A stretch of 64,000 bases of DNA from JAEUJZ01 sp964460115 (GTDB taxonomy: Bacteria > Myxococcota_A > Polyangia > Palsa-1104 > JAEUJZ01): positions 1 to 64,000 of the forward strand of contig CAYWPR010000016.1 of the NCBI GenBank assembly GCA_964460115.1. Reading direction: 5' to 3'. The notes beneath the pieces were generated by a model. That model was not told where the DNA came from and did no database searches. It saw only the letters and a list, made by a program, of their open reading frames with translations. Shown here piece by piece: positions 46,299-54,025 of the stretch. The position numbers were made by a program, and so were the translations under genes. The first letter of the stretch is position 1; each line of letters begins with the position of its first letter.

Positions 46299-46383
46299 GG
46301 CTCGGATCTAATACATGGGGCGCTCGATTTTGTCCCTATTTAATCCAAGGACGCGACCGCTGCGGCCCGAGTAGTTAGCCCGG

Positions 46384-47163
46384 CTAATTCTTTTTTTCGT
46401 CGGGATAGCAGCGCAGCAAAATGACGGTGATATTGTCGACGCCACCGTTTTTGTTGGCTTGATCTACGAGTTCAGTGACAGCCTTTTCCAGATCATCATC
46501 CGCGGCGCGGATGATATCGGCGATGCGCTGATCCTCGATCATGCCGGTCAGTCCGTCGCAGCAAAGCATAAAGACATCGCCGGGAACGATCTGATCGTGC
46601 TTGATGTCGACTTGCACCGTTTCGCGCATACCCAAGGCCCGGGTGATGACGTTTTTATGGGGGAAGTTACGCTGTTCTTCCTCCGTCATATCGGGCTTGG
46701 CTTCTTTGTAATCTTCCAGCAGGCTGTGGTCGCGCGTCATCTGGTGAATCTTGTCGCCGCGCAGCCTGTAGGCCCGCGAATCACCAACCCAGGCAAAATA
46801 CACTTTGTCGGCGCTGACCATCGAGGTGACCATGGTGGTCCCCATGCCCTTGCAGCGCGGATCCTTGGTCGCCGACTCGTGAACTTTCCAGTTGGCCAGC
46901 TTGATGCCGCAGACAAGCCGATTTTCGACATAGGAAAGCTGCCGGTCCATTTTATAGGGCCAGGTAGCTTCCTCATCGCGGGTGCGCTTGTAGAAGTCTT
47001 GCAGGGTTTCAGCCGCCATTTTAGAGGCAACTTCTCCCATGGCGTGGCCACCCATGCCATCCGCTACGATGAAAAGCTGCTCTTCTTCGAGGAGCAGGAA
47101 GTAATCCTCGTTATGGGTGCGTTTCATTCCAGGATCGGTCTTAGCAGCGTAGCGGATCTTCAT
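46384..47163 (-). CDS. PP2C-family protein phosphatase
   Basis: A 259-residue metal-dependent Ser/Thr phosphatase. The N-terminal sequence has RTHNEDYF and the metal site DGMGGH (35-40). Later motifs include FAWVGDSRAYRLRG, DHSLLED and LCCDGLTGM, ending with DNITVILLRC. All metal-binding aspartates of the Stp1 type are in place. It likely reverses phosphorylation by Hanks-type kinases such as the one at 39329. It diverges from pncC across 120 bases. Confidence 0.94.
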   Translation of the reverse strand: MKIRYAAKTDPGMKRTHNEDYFLLLEEEQLFIVADGMGGHAMGEVASKMAAETLQDFYKRTRDEEATWPYKMDRQLSYVENRLVCGIKLANWKVHESATKDPRCKGMGTTMVTSMVSADKVYFAWVGDSRAYRLRGDKIHQMTRDHSLLEDYKEAKPDMTEEEQRNFPHKNVITRALGMRETVQVDIKHDQIVPGDVFMLCCDGLTGMIEDQRIADIIRAADDDLEKAVTELVDQANKNGGVDNITVILLRCYPDEKKN

Positions 47164-47283
47164 GGTAAAAACGCTCGGCCCTATGTAACCGCGCAGAATA
47201 GGACTTTATCAACGACAGCGAGAAAGTCAACCACGCCGTTTGTCCAGACTCCGTCGTGAGTCGGTGGTGATAGAATTGCGGCC

Positions 47284-47916
47284 ATGCTTTCCAGGCCTCC
47301 AGCGAAAAGATATTTTTCCGTAACTGGAAAAACAAATATTCAAAATTCTGATCGTTCTTCAGGGGTACCGGGATCGCCGCCGCCGGAAGCGAAGCAGGTA
47401 ATTTTGCCCCAAATCCCGACGGTACAGCAGATCGCTGACGCGCTGCGCCGTCAAAAAGCAACGCTGGCAACTGCTGAATCTTGCACCGGCGGTCTGCTTG
47501 GCGCGCTTGTTACCGCGGTGCCGGGCGCATCCGAATATTATCTTGGCGGCGTCGTTTCTTATGACAACCGCATCAAAGAGCAACTTCTGCAGGTTTCCTC
47601 GAGCACGCTGATTGCGCATGGCGCCGTCAGCCGATCTTGCGTGCAGGAAATGGCCAAAGGGGTTTGCCAGCTTATCGGTGCGACCTACGGAATTGCGATC
47701 AGCGGCATCGCTGGACCCTCCGGCGGCACTGCGGCCAAACCGATTGGCACCGTGCATTTTGCCGTGGCATATCATGGAGATAGAGACGGAAACGGACAGG
47801 AGCTTGCAAGCTGCACAGCCGGCCAAATTCTACAGCCCGGCGGACGCGAAGAAATTCGCTGGGCGGCAGCAGAAGCAGCGCTCGGTTTGCTTCTGCAAGT
47901 GATAAATCAGAGATAA
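47284..47916 (+). CDS. pncC: Nicotinamide-nucleotide amidase (CinA C-terminal family)
   Basis: A 210-residue protein whose last 165 residues form the CinA C-terminal domain, which deamidates NMN to nicotinate mononucleotide for NAD recycling. Signatures are TAESCTGGLLG near 57-67 and GIAGPSGGTAAKPIGTVHFA near 139-158. The N-terminal extension of about 45 residues is atypical. An AT-rich inverted repeat at 47313-47332 lies inside it, and a TTG at 47404 with AGG before it would give 170 residues, the usual size. The true start may therefore be downstream. Confidence 0.88.
   Translation: MLSRPPAKRYFSVTGKTNIQNSDRSSGVPGSPPPEAKQVILPQIPTVQQIADALRRQKATLATAESCTGGLLGALVTAVPGASEYYLGGVVSYDNRIKEQLLQVSSSTLIAHGAVSRSCVQEMAKGVCQLIGATYGIAISGIAGPSGGTAAKPIGTVHFAVAYHGDRDGNGQELASCTAGQILQPGGREEIRWAAAEAALGLLLQVINQR
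47313..47332. repeat. AT-rich inverted repeat near the pncC start
   Basis: TTTTTCC, the loop GTAACT and GGAAAAA form a perfect seven-pair hairpin inside an unusually AT-rich stretch (about 47304-47350). It could be an operator or promoter element if translation of pncC starts at 47404. Confidence 0.5.
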
Positions 47917-47986
47917 ACGCTAAGCCCACAAGCTTCTCGTCGCAAATACCTCTACTTCGCGTTTGAACAACCAAGAAAGATTCCGA

Positions 47987-49510
47987 ATGAAGCCTTTCGC
48001 GATTCGTCTGCAGCGCGCTTTTCTTTATATAAGTGCCGCCCTTGTCGTACTTGTGGCGATGCTGTTTATAAAGATGGCGCGCACTTCCTCACCCCATCCT
48101 TTGCCGCAAACAGGGGGGAAGATTGAGCAATCACCGGCAAAAACGGCCCTACAAACGGGCGAGACCACCAGGCTGGCCGAACGTTTGTCTCAAGCCATCG
48201 GCATCGCCACCGTGTCTAGCGGCAGCGGCATTTCCAGCAGCGATGCGCTGCGTACCTTGCAGATGCATCTGCAAGCGTCCTTTCCATTGCTACATGCCAC
48301 GCTGCAGCGCGAACTCGTCAGCGATCTGGCCCTGGTTTACGTCTGGCCGGGAAGCGTGCAAACGCCGCAGGCACATCGTCCGCCCTACCTTTTGCTCGCC
48401 CATCAAGACGTAGTTCCGGTGGAACCAGGCAGCGAAGGCAAGTGGCACAAACCGCCGTTTTCTGGAGCGATTGCTGATGGCTATGTTTGGGGCCGCGGCG
48501 CGATTGATGACAAAGCCAGCCTCATGGCCATGCTCGAGGCCATCGAGCGCTTGATTCGTGCGGGTTTTAAGCCACAGCGCACCCTGTATCTGGCATTTGG
48601 GCATGATGAAGAAAGAAGTGGTCATCTTGGCGCGGCAGCCATTTCGCGGCTATTTCGACAACGCGGCCTGCATTTCGAATTTGCAATCGACGAAGGTCAG
48701 ACCGTGACCCAAGGAATCGTGCCCGGAATTCGCCAGCCGGTGGCCCTTATCGGCCTGGCCGAAAAGGGCTATCTTAGCGCCGAGCTTGTCGTCAATGGGC
48801 ATGGCGGTCACTCTTCGATGCCGCCGGTGCACACCGCGATTGGCATCCTTAGCCAGGCGCTTTCGCGCCTCGAAGCACATCAAATGCCGGCCCGCTTGCA
48901 AGGCCCAGTGGAAAAGCTGTTCGCGACGCTGGCGCCAGAGCTGCCGCTTTTGCAGCGGCTGGTCATGACCAATCTTTGGCTGCTGCAGCCGCTGGTTCTT
49001 CATCAGCTTGCCGAAAACGTGCTGACTGCGCCGCTTGTTCGCACGACCACGGCGGTGACCATGTTTGATGCTGGAACCAAAGACAACGTGCTGCCGGCCC
49101 GCGCTCGCGCTGTCGTCAATTTTCGCCTGCTCCCCGGCGATTCATCAGCCCGCGTGCTAGGCCAGATACGCGACGGCATTGATGATGCGCCGATTGCTGT
49201 CCGTCCTCTGACGGTGCATGAAGCCACCCATGAATCTAGCGATCAGGGGCCGGCTTTCGAATTGCTTTCTCGGACCATCCAGCAAGTTTTCCCCGACGCG
49301 CTTATCGCCCCCACGCTAAATATCGCCGCGGCCGATGCGCGCCATTACGAAGACGTCGCCGATAACGTCTACCGTTTCGTACCGCTGTTTCTGCGACCAA
49401 GCGACCTACCGACGATTCACGGCACCGATGAAAAGATCGCCATTGCCGACTATCTGCGCGCTGTCGTCTTCTACGAAAACCTTCTACGCAACGCGGACGG
49501 ACAACCATGA
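47987..49510 (+). CDS. M20-family metallopeptidase, carboxypeptidase S / PM20D1-like
   Basis: A 507-residue zinc hydrolase with an N-terminal membrane segment (about 10-27) that anchors it outside the cytoplasm. The zinc ligands are recognisable in LAHQDVVPV (His), GRGAIDDKAS (Asp) and FGHDEERSGHLGA (Glu-Glu). The dimerisation domain contains VNGHGGHSSMP. The length and order match the carboxypeptidase S subgroup (also N-acyl amino acid hydrolases). The ATG at 47987 was chosen over an upstream TTG. Its stop overlaps the thrC start by 4 bases (ATGA). Confidence 0.9.
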   Translation: MKPFAIRLQRAFLYISAALVVLVAMLFIKMARTSSPHPLPQTGGKIEQSPAKTALQTGETTRLAERLSQAIGIATVSSGSGISSSDALRTLQMHLQASFPLLHATLQRELVSDLALVYVWPGSVQTPQAHRPPYLLLAHQDVVPVEPGSEGKWHKPPFSGAIADGYVWGRGAIDDKASLMAMLEAIERLIRAGFKPQRTLYLAFGHDEERSGHLGAAAISRLFRQRGLHFEFAIDEGQTVTQGIVPGIRQPVALIGLAEKGYLSAELVVNGHGGHSSMPPVHTAIGILSQALSRLEAHQMPARLQGPVEKLFATLAPELPLLQRLVMTNLWLLQPLVLHQLAENVLTAPLVRTTTAVTMFDAGTKDNVLPARARAVVNFRLLPGDSSARVLGQIRDGIDDAPIAVRPLTVHEATHESSDQGPAFELLSRTIQQVFPDALIAPTLNIAAADARHYEDVADNVYRFVPLFLRPSDLPTIHGTDEKIAIADYLRAVVFYENLLRNADGQP

Positions 49511-50844
49511 CTTCTTTTCGCGCCTGGTTCACCTGCTTTGCAGGTTGTGATGAACGCTATCCTTTGACCGAAGTCATCCTGCGCTGTCGCCGCTGCGGAG
49601 GCTTACTAGATGTCGAGCACAACCGTGAAGCCTGGCGCACCCGATCGGCTGCCGAATGGCGCAACCTGCTTAATGCCCGCGCCGCTTTTGCGCCCTGGCC
49701 CAGCCCAAGCGGGGTGTGGGCCCAGCGGGAATGGGTGCTTCCGGAGCTACAGGACGAAGATATCGTTTCTTTGGGGGAAGGGCGAACGCCGCTAGTTCCA
49801 ATGCCATGGCTTGGCGCGGCCCTGGGCACTGAAGCGCTATACATCAAACAATGCGGCCACAATCCGACGGGCTCTTTCAAAGATCTGGGGATGACGGCGC
49901 TGGTTTCGATGGTACAGGCCTTACGCCGCAGCGGCGTTGCCATTCCCGCCATTGCTTGCGCATCGACAGGCGATACTTCAGCGGCCCTTGCCGCCTATGC
50001 CGCACGCGCCGGCCTGCCCGCCATCGTCTTTTTGCCCGCCGGCCAACTCAGCGACGAACAGCTTACCCAGCCGCTATGCCACTACGCAGTGACTTGCGCC
50101 TTGGACACCGATTTTGACGGTTGCATGCGCCTTGTCGCCGAGTTTTGCACGCGCCACGGCATTTATCTGGCCAATTCGATGAATCCGCTGCGCATCGAAG
50201 GACAAAAGACGCTTTCCGTCGAAATTTGCCAGCAACTGGCCTGGCAGCCTCCGGACTGGGTCGTCGTACCGGGCGGCAACCTTGGCCACGTCACGGCAAT
50301 TGGCAAGGGCTTCGAATTGATGCATACCCTGGGCATTATCGATCGCTTGCCCCGTCTGTGCGTGGCACAAGCTGCCGCCGCGGCCCCGCTTTACGATGCC
50401 TACAAAAACGATTGGCACTTTGAACCGGTCCTCGCAAAAGACACGCAAGCCAGTGCCATTCGTATCGGCAATCCCGTCAACGTGCACAAAGCCGTGGCCT
50501 TGCTGCGCCGCCTACACGGCGTCGTCGAACGGGTCAGCGAAGAAGAAATCACGTCCGCCTGGGTACTTGGCGACAGCCATGGTTTATACACCGATCCGCA
50601 TACCGGCGTAGCCCTGGCGGCGCTCGCGCGGCTTAGCCGGCAAAAGCTTATCCAAGCTGGCCAGCGTGTCGTGGTGATCAGCACCGCTCATGGCTTAAAA
50701 TTCGGTACGCTCAAGCGGCAGCATCACCTAAATTCTGCTCCGTCGAAATTGCGCAACCCGCCTAAAACCCTGCCGGCGCGCCTAGATGCCCTTGAACAAG
50801 CGCTCTTGCCGCAGCTTGGCCAAGGTCTAAAACCTGTGCTATAA
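49507..50844 (+). CDS. thrC: Threonine synthase
   Basis: A 445-residue PLP enzyme making threonine from O-phosphohomoserine. An N-terminal zinc-ribbon-like segment has Cys10, Cys14, Cys27 and Cys30. The PLP Lys is Lys125 in GSFKDLGM, and the phosphate loop is near STGDTSAALAAYAA. The C-terminal region includes the LGDSHGLYTDP segment. It overlaps the peptidase gene by 4 bases, so the two are translated together. The last 30 residues are a divergent basic tail. Confidence 0.95.
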   Translation: MTSFRAWFTCFAGCDERYPLTEVILRCRRCGGLLDVEHNREAWRTRSAAEWRNLLNARAAFAPWPSPSGVWAQREWVLPELQDEDIVSLGEGRTPLVPMPWLGAALGTEALYIKQCGHNPTGSFKDLGMTALVSMVQALRRSGVAIPAIACASTGDTSAALAAYAARAGLPAIVFLPAGQLSDEQLTQPLCHYAVTCALDTDFDGCMRLVAEFCTRHGIYLANSMNPLRIEGQKTLSVEICQQLAWQPPDWVVVPGGNLGHVTAIGKGFELMHTLGIIDRLPRLCVAQAAAAAPLYDAYKNDWHFEPVLAKDTQASAIRIGNPVNVHKAVALLRRLHGVVERVSEEEITSAWVLGDSHGLYTDPHTGVALAALARLSRQKLIQAGQRVVVISTAHGLKFGTLKRQHHLNSAPSKLRNPPKTLPARLDALEQALLPQLGQGLKPVL

Positions 50845-50910
50845 GCCGAAGCTTCGCATTTTGCCTCAGCGTGTAGCGAGGTGGGTGTGACAAAAGGAGG
50901 CAGCAGGGAC

Positions 50911-51399
50911 ATGAGACCCGGTTTTATGACAGCACTTTTGACTTGGGGGCTGCTTCTCGCCAGCGCGTCGGTGATGCCGGCCAGCGCCGAGGAAGCGGAA
51001 AAGCCCCCGGCGGCCTACGACTTAAACATGCTGGATTGCGGCGAGCTCGATGGCGAAGCCGGATTGCGACCGATGCGCCCGAGCCACATTGCCGGAGAAG
51101 AGCTCGACATCCTTTGCAAGGTGACGGTGGCACTTGCTCCCCCGACAAAGAGCAAAGGATTGCCCAAGCCGCACACCGTCAAGCTGACCGCTTTATCCGG
51201 CGCCGGCCAAAAAGTTGCGTTCGAGCAGGTCCGCGATACCCATCTGCTAACACCCGGAACGCGCGTGATTCTTTTTGTCATTCCGGCCGAGAAGCTGCCC
51301 GCCGAGCCCGGCAAAGTCAGCCTGCGCATCGAATTGTCAAAGCCAGCAAGCAAGCCGAGCTGGCGCGAAACAAGCTACGAGGTTGTCGCTGAAGACTAG
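50911..51399 (+). CDS. Exported protein of unknown function
   Basis: A 162-residue protein with a clear signal peptide (hydrophobic core MTALLTWGLLLASASVM, cleavage near ASAEE). The start at 50911 has AAAGGAGG about 10 bases before it. The mature domain is strand-rich with two cysteines near the start and no recognised motif. The stop codon is TAG, whose final G is the first base of the adjacent MITE-like element; without the element the same frame would end in TAA. The protein is therefore not shortened by the insertion. Confidence 0.65.
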   Translation: MRPGFMTALLTWGLLLASASVMPASAEEAEKPPAAYDLNMLDCGELDGEAGLRPMRPSHIAGEELDILCKVTVALAPPTKSKGLPKPHTVKLTALSGAGQKVAFEQVRDTHLLTPGTRVILFVIPAEKLPAEPGKVSLRIELSKPASKPSWRETSYEVVAED

Positions 51400-51566
51400 G
51401 CTGTGTCTGATGAATCTCCCGTCGCCAGGCTCGATGATTTGCGGCGCATTGCTGCGTTGCTCAGTCGGTCACGGGAGCGATAATAGCTTGCGCCCGCTCC
51501 CTCCTTCGCGCCTTGCACTGCTTGTAAATCCTCGGCCCGGCTCGGTCCGATTCATCAGACACAGCC
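51399..51566. mobile_element. MITE-like non-autonomous element (168 bp)
   Basis: The element begins with an 18-base terminal inverted repeat, GGCTGTGTCTGATGAATC (51399-51416), and ends with its perfect complement (51549-51566). Both ends are flanked by TA, consistent with a 2-base target duplication as made by IS630/Tc1-mariner and some IS5-family transposases. The inner arms are partly complementary too, so a single strand can fold into a long hairpin. There is no transposase gene. It lies between the exported protein gene and pdhA. Confidence 0.8.
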
Positions 51567-51611
51567 TAATTTGGCGAATCGTACATAGAAGTGGAAATGC
51601 CGCCCCATGTG

Positions 51612-51617
51612 TATAAT
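51612..51617 (+). promoter_or_regulatory. Perfect -10 element (TATAAT) just before pdhA
   Basis: TATAAT ends 8 bases before the ATG of pdhA. Transcription would start at about 51624, giving an almost leaderless mRNA. No good -35 hexamer is seen at 17 bases upstream. No ribosome binding site precedes the ATG, which fits a leaderless start. Confidence 0.45.
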
Positions 51618-51625
51618 GCGCTGTT

Positions 51626-52669
51626 ATGAAAACTAGCCCGCCAAGCTCGACGACCCCGCCCGGCCCCAAAAAGTTATCGGCTGAGGAAGCGACGCAGCTC
51701 AAAGAGCTGTACCGTCAGATGACCATCATCCGTCGCGTAGAAGAAGCGGCGGCCAAGGCTTATGCCCAAGGCAAAATGGGCGGATTTTTGCACCTTGGCA
51801 TCGGCCAGGAATCCGTCTGCGTTGGCGCCATCGCGGCCCTGCGCAAAGAGGATTATGTCGTCGGCACCTACCGCGAACATGGTCACTGCATCGCCAAGGC
51901 CGGCGCCACCCCGGATGTGTGCAAAGCGGTCCTCGCCGAGCTACTTGGAAAATCGACGGGCATCAGCAAGGGCTTTGGCGGCTCGATGCATTTGTTCGAC
52001 GCCAAACACCGCTTTTTAGGCGGCTACGGCATCGTTGGGGGCCATGTACCGCTTGCCGCGGGAGTGGCCTATGCCAGCAAGTATCGCGAGCTGCCCGAAG
52101 TAACGCTGTGCTTTTTTGGCGAAGGCTCTGCCAACCAAGGGGCCTTTTTCGAAGGCCTGAGCCTGGCCGGGCTTTGGAAATTGCCGGTGGTGTTTATCTG
52201 CGAGAACAACCAGTACTCGATGGGTACACCGCTTTATCGCACCTTGGCAGTGCCTGATGTGACCGAGCGCGCCAGTGGCTTTGCCATCGCCCGCGATCGC
52301 TTCAAAGGCGATGACGTACTAGAAGTGCGCGATCGCATCCATGCCGCCGTAGAACGCGCTCGCGCCGACAACCAGCCGACGCTTATCGAGATCGATACCT
52401 ATCGGTTTCGCGGGCATTCCATCTCGGATCCCGGCAATTACCGCACCAAGGACGAAATCGAACTGTGGAAAAAGCGTGACGCCGTGCTTATCGCCCGCGA
52501 ACGACTGGCGGCAGCCCTTGGTGAGGATGAATTGGCATCGCTTGACGCCCACGTCAAAGCGATGGTGCAGGAAGCGATGCGCTTTGCCGAACAATCGCCT
52601 CCGGCTGATCCGGCCGATCTTTTAACCACCGTATACGCCACCCCGGGGCTTGATCCCCGACGCATGTAG
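51626..52669 (+). CDS. pdhA: Pyruvate dehydrogenase E1 component, alpha subunit
   Basis: A 347-residue subunit of the thiamine-diphosphate E1 enzyme. Signatures include EEAAAKAY, HLGIGQE, the TPP-binding GEGSANQG...N motif (FFGEGSANQGAFFEGL followed by ICENNQY) and the phosphorylation-loop-like TYRFRGHSISDPG. It is an alpha-type E1, so a beta subunit is needed, but none lies adjacent. The ATG has no ribosome binding site. The phoH start follows its stop by 2 bases. Confidence 0.92.
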   Translation: MKTSPPSSTTPPGPKKLSAEEATQLKELYRQMTIIRRVEEAAAKAYAQGKMGGFLHLGIGQESVCVGAIAALRKEDYVVGTYREHGHCIAKAGATPDVCKAVLAELLGKSTGISKGFGGSMHLFDAKHRFLGGYGIVGGHVPLAAGVAYASKYRELPEVTLCFFGEGSANQGAFFEGLSLAGLWKLPVVFICENNQYSMGTPLYRTLAVPDVTERASGFAIARDRFKGDDVLEVRDRIHAAVERARADNQPTLIEIDTYRFRGHSISDPGNYRTKDEIELWKKRDAVLIARERLAAALGEDELASLDAHVKAMVQEAMRFAEQSPPADPADLLTTVYATPGLDPRRM

Positions 52670-52671
52670 GA

Positions 52672-53781
52672 GTGTCCGCCACGTCTGCACGAATCGAAGG
52701 TTCCCGTCGGCCAGCTTCGGCCGCAAAGGGGTCATCGCTTTGCCGTGAACAACTTGTCCTTGGCGATAATGCGCTCGCGCAAAGCTTATATGGTCAAAAT
52801 AACCTCCATCTAAAGCTTATCGAACGTCAGCTTGGGCTATCGCTGCACGCGCGCGGCGACGAGCTGTCCATCATCGGCCCGGCCCAAGCGGTCGAAGTGG
52901 CGCATCGACTGTTTCAGGAGCTTTCAGCGCTTTACAAAGACGGCAAGCCGGTCACCTCGGAAGAAGTCGTGCGGGCGCTCGTCATGTTGCAGCACGACCG
53001 AGATACTGCCGTTCGCGATGTGCTGAAAGATTCCGTGGTCATCGCCCAACGCGGCCGCCCAGTCGTGCCCAAAAGCGTGGCGCAGCAGCGCTATCTAGAT
53101 GCCATTCGCAACCAAGACATCGTCTTTGGCATTGGCCCCGCCGGCACCGGCAAGACGTACCTGGCGATGGCCATGGCCGTCAAAAGCCTGATTGAAAAAC
53201 AGGTCAAGCGCATCGTCCTGTGCCGTCCGGCCGTCGAAGCCGGCGAAAAGCTGGGTTTTCTGCCGGGGTCTTTGCAAGAAAAGGTCAATCCTTATCTGCG
53301 TCCCCTATACGACGCGCTTAATGACCTTTTGGACATCGAACGCGCACAATTGCTGATCGATCGCGGACAGATTGAGGTCGCGCCGCTGGCCTTTATGCGC
53401 GGGCGCACCCTCAATGACTCTTTCGTCATTCTCGACGAAGCCCAGAACACAACCAGCGAGCAGATGAAAATGTTTCTGACGCGCCTAGGCTACGACAGCA
53501 AGTCGGTCATTACGGGCGATGTCACACAAGTCGATTTGCCGCTGCGCAGCCAAAGTGGCCTCGTCGAGGTCGAAAGCCTGCTGCGCGACATTCCGGGGAT
53601 CGAATTCTGCTACTTTACCGAGGTCGATGTCGTGCGCCATCCGCTGGTGGCGGCGATTATCCGCGCCTATGATCAGCAAACACTGGGTTTCGACGACGTG
53701 AAGGCTTGCTCAAATTCTCGTCAACGTGTAGAGGTTTCATCCCATGGCACGCACGGTCCATTGCAAGAAGCTGAATCATGA
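52672..53781 (+). CDS. phoH: PhoH-family ATPase
   Basis: A 369-residue P-loop protein. A KH-like N-terminal part (about 30-85) is followed by the ATPase domain with Walker A GPAGTGKT near 158, Walker B FVILDEAQN near 254, and RLGYDSKSVITGD. PhoH proteins are linked to RNA metabolism and phosphate stress; the precise job is unknown. The start is a GTG 2 bases after the pdhA stop. Its 3' end overlaps yggX by 38 bases in another frame. Confidence 0.93.
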   Translation: MSATSARIEGSRRPASAAKGSSLCREQLVLGDNALAQSLYGQNNLHLKLIERQLGLSLHARGDELSIIGPAQAVEVAHRLFQELSALYKDGKPVTSEEVVRALVMLQHDRDTAVRDVLKDSVVIAQRGRPVVPKSVAQQRYLDAIRNQDIVFGIGPAGTGKTYLAMAMAVKSLIEKQVKRIVLCRPAVEAGEKLGFLPGSLQEKVNPYLRPLYDALNDLLDIERAQLLIDRGQIEVAPLAFMRGRTLNDSFVILDEAQNTTSEQMKMFLTRLGYDSKSVITGDVTQVDLPLRSQSGLVEVESLLRDIPGIEFCYFTEVDVVRHPLVAAIIRAYDQQTLGFDDVKACSNSRQRVEVSSHGTHGPLQEAES

Positions 53782-54025
53782 GGCCCCCGGCCTCGACTTC
53801 GTCCCTTTTGACGACGAGCTAGGGGCCCGCATCTACGACGACATCTCGGAAGAGGCGTGGCGGATGTGGATTGAACACTCCAAGCGGCTCATCAACGAGT
53901 ATCGACTAGATTTGGTGACTCCCGAGGCGTTTCACATGCTGCACCAGCGCTGTGAAGAGTTTCTGTTCGGCGGTGGCGAAGACGCGCCGCCCCCGATGTA
54001 TAAGCCGCCTGAGCACGCGCACTAA
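53744..54025 (+). CDS. yggX: Fe(II)-trafficking protein YggX
   Basis: A 93-residue protein closely matching YggX, which protects iron-sulfur proteins from oxidation. The conserved start is ARTVHCKKLNHEAPGLDF with the key Cys7, followed by INEYRL and a FLFGG end. The last 16 residues are a Pro/His-rich tail absent from the enterobacterial protein. The gene begins inside phoH; AGAGG lies about 10 bases before the ATG. Confidence 0.94.
   Translation: MARTVHCKKLNHEAPGLDFVPFDDELGARIYDDISEEAWRMWIEHSKRLINEYRLDLVTPEAFHMLHQRCEEFLFGGGEDAPPPMYKPPEHAH

Noticed and set aside
46375..46396. A hairpin with a following T-run (TTAGCC-C-GGCTAA then Ts) at the end of the phosphatase gene
   Set aside because: The loop is one base and the T-run is on the wrong strand for the gene that ends here, so it is not a working terminator.
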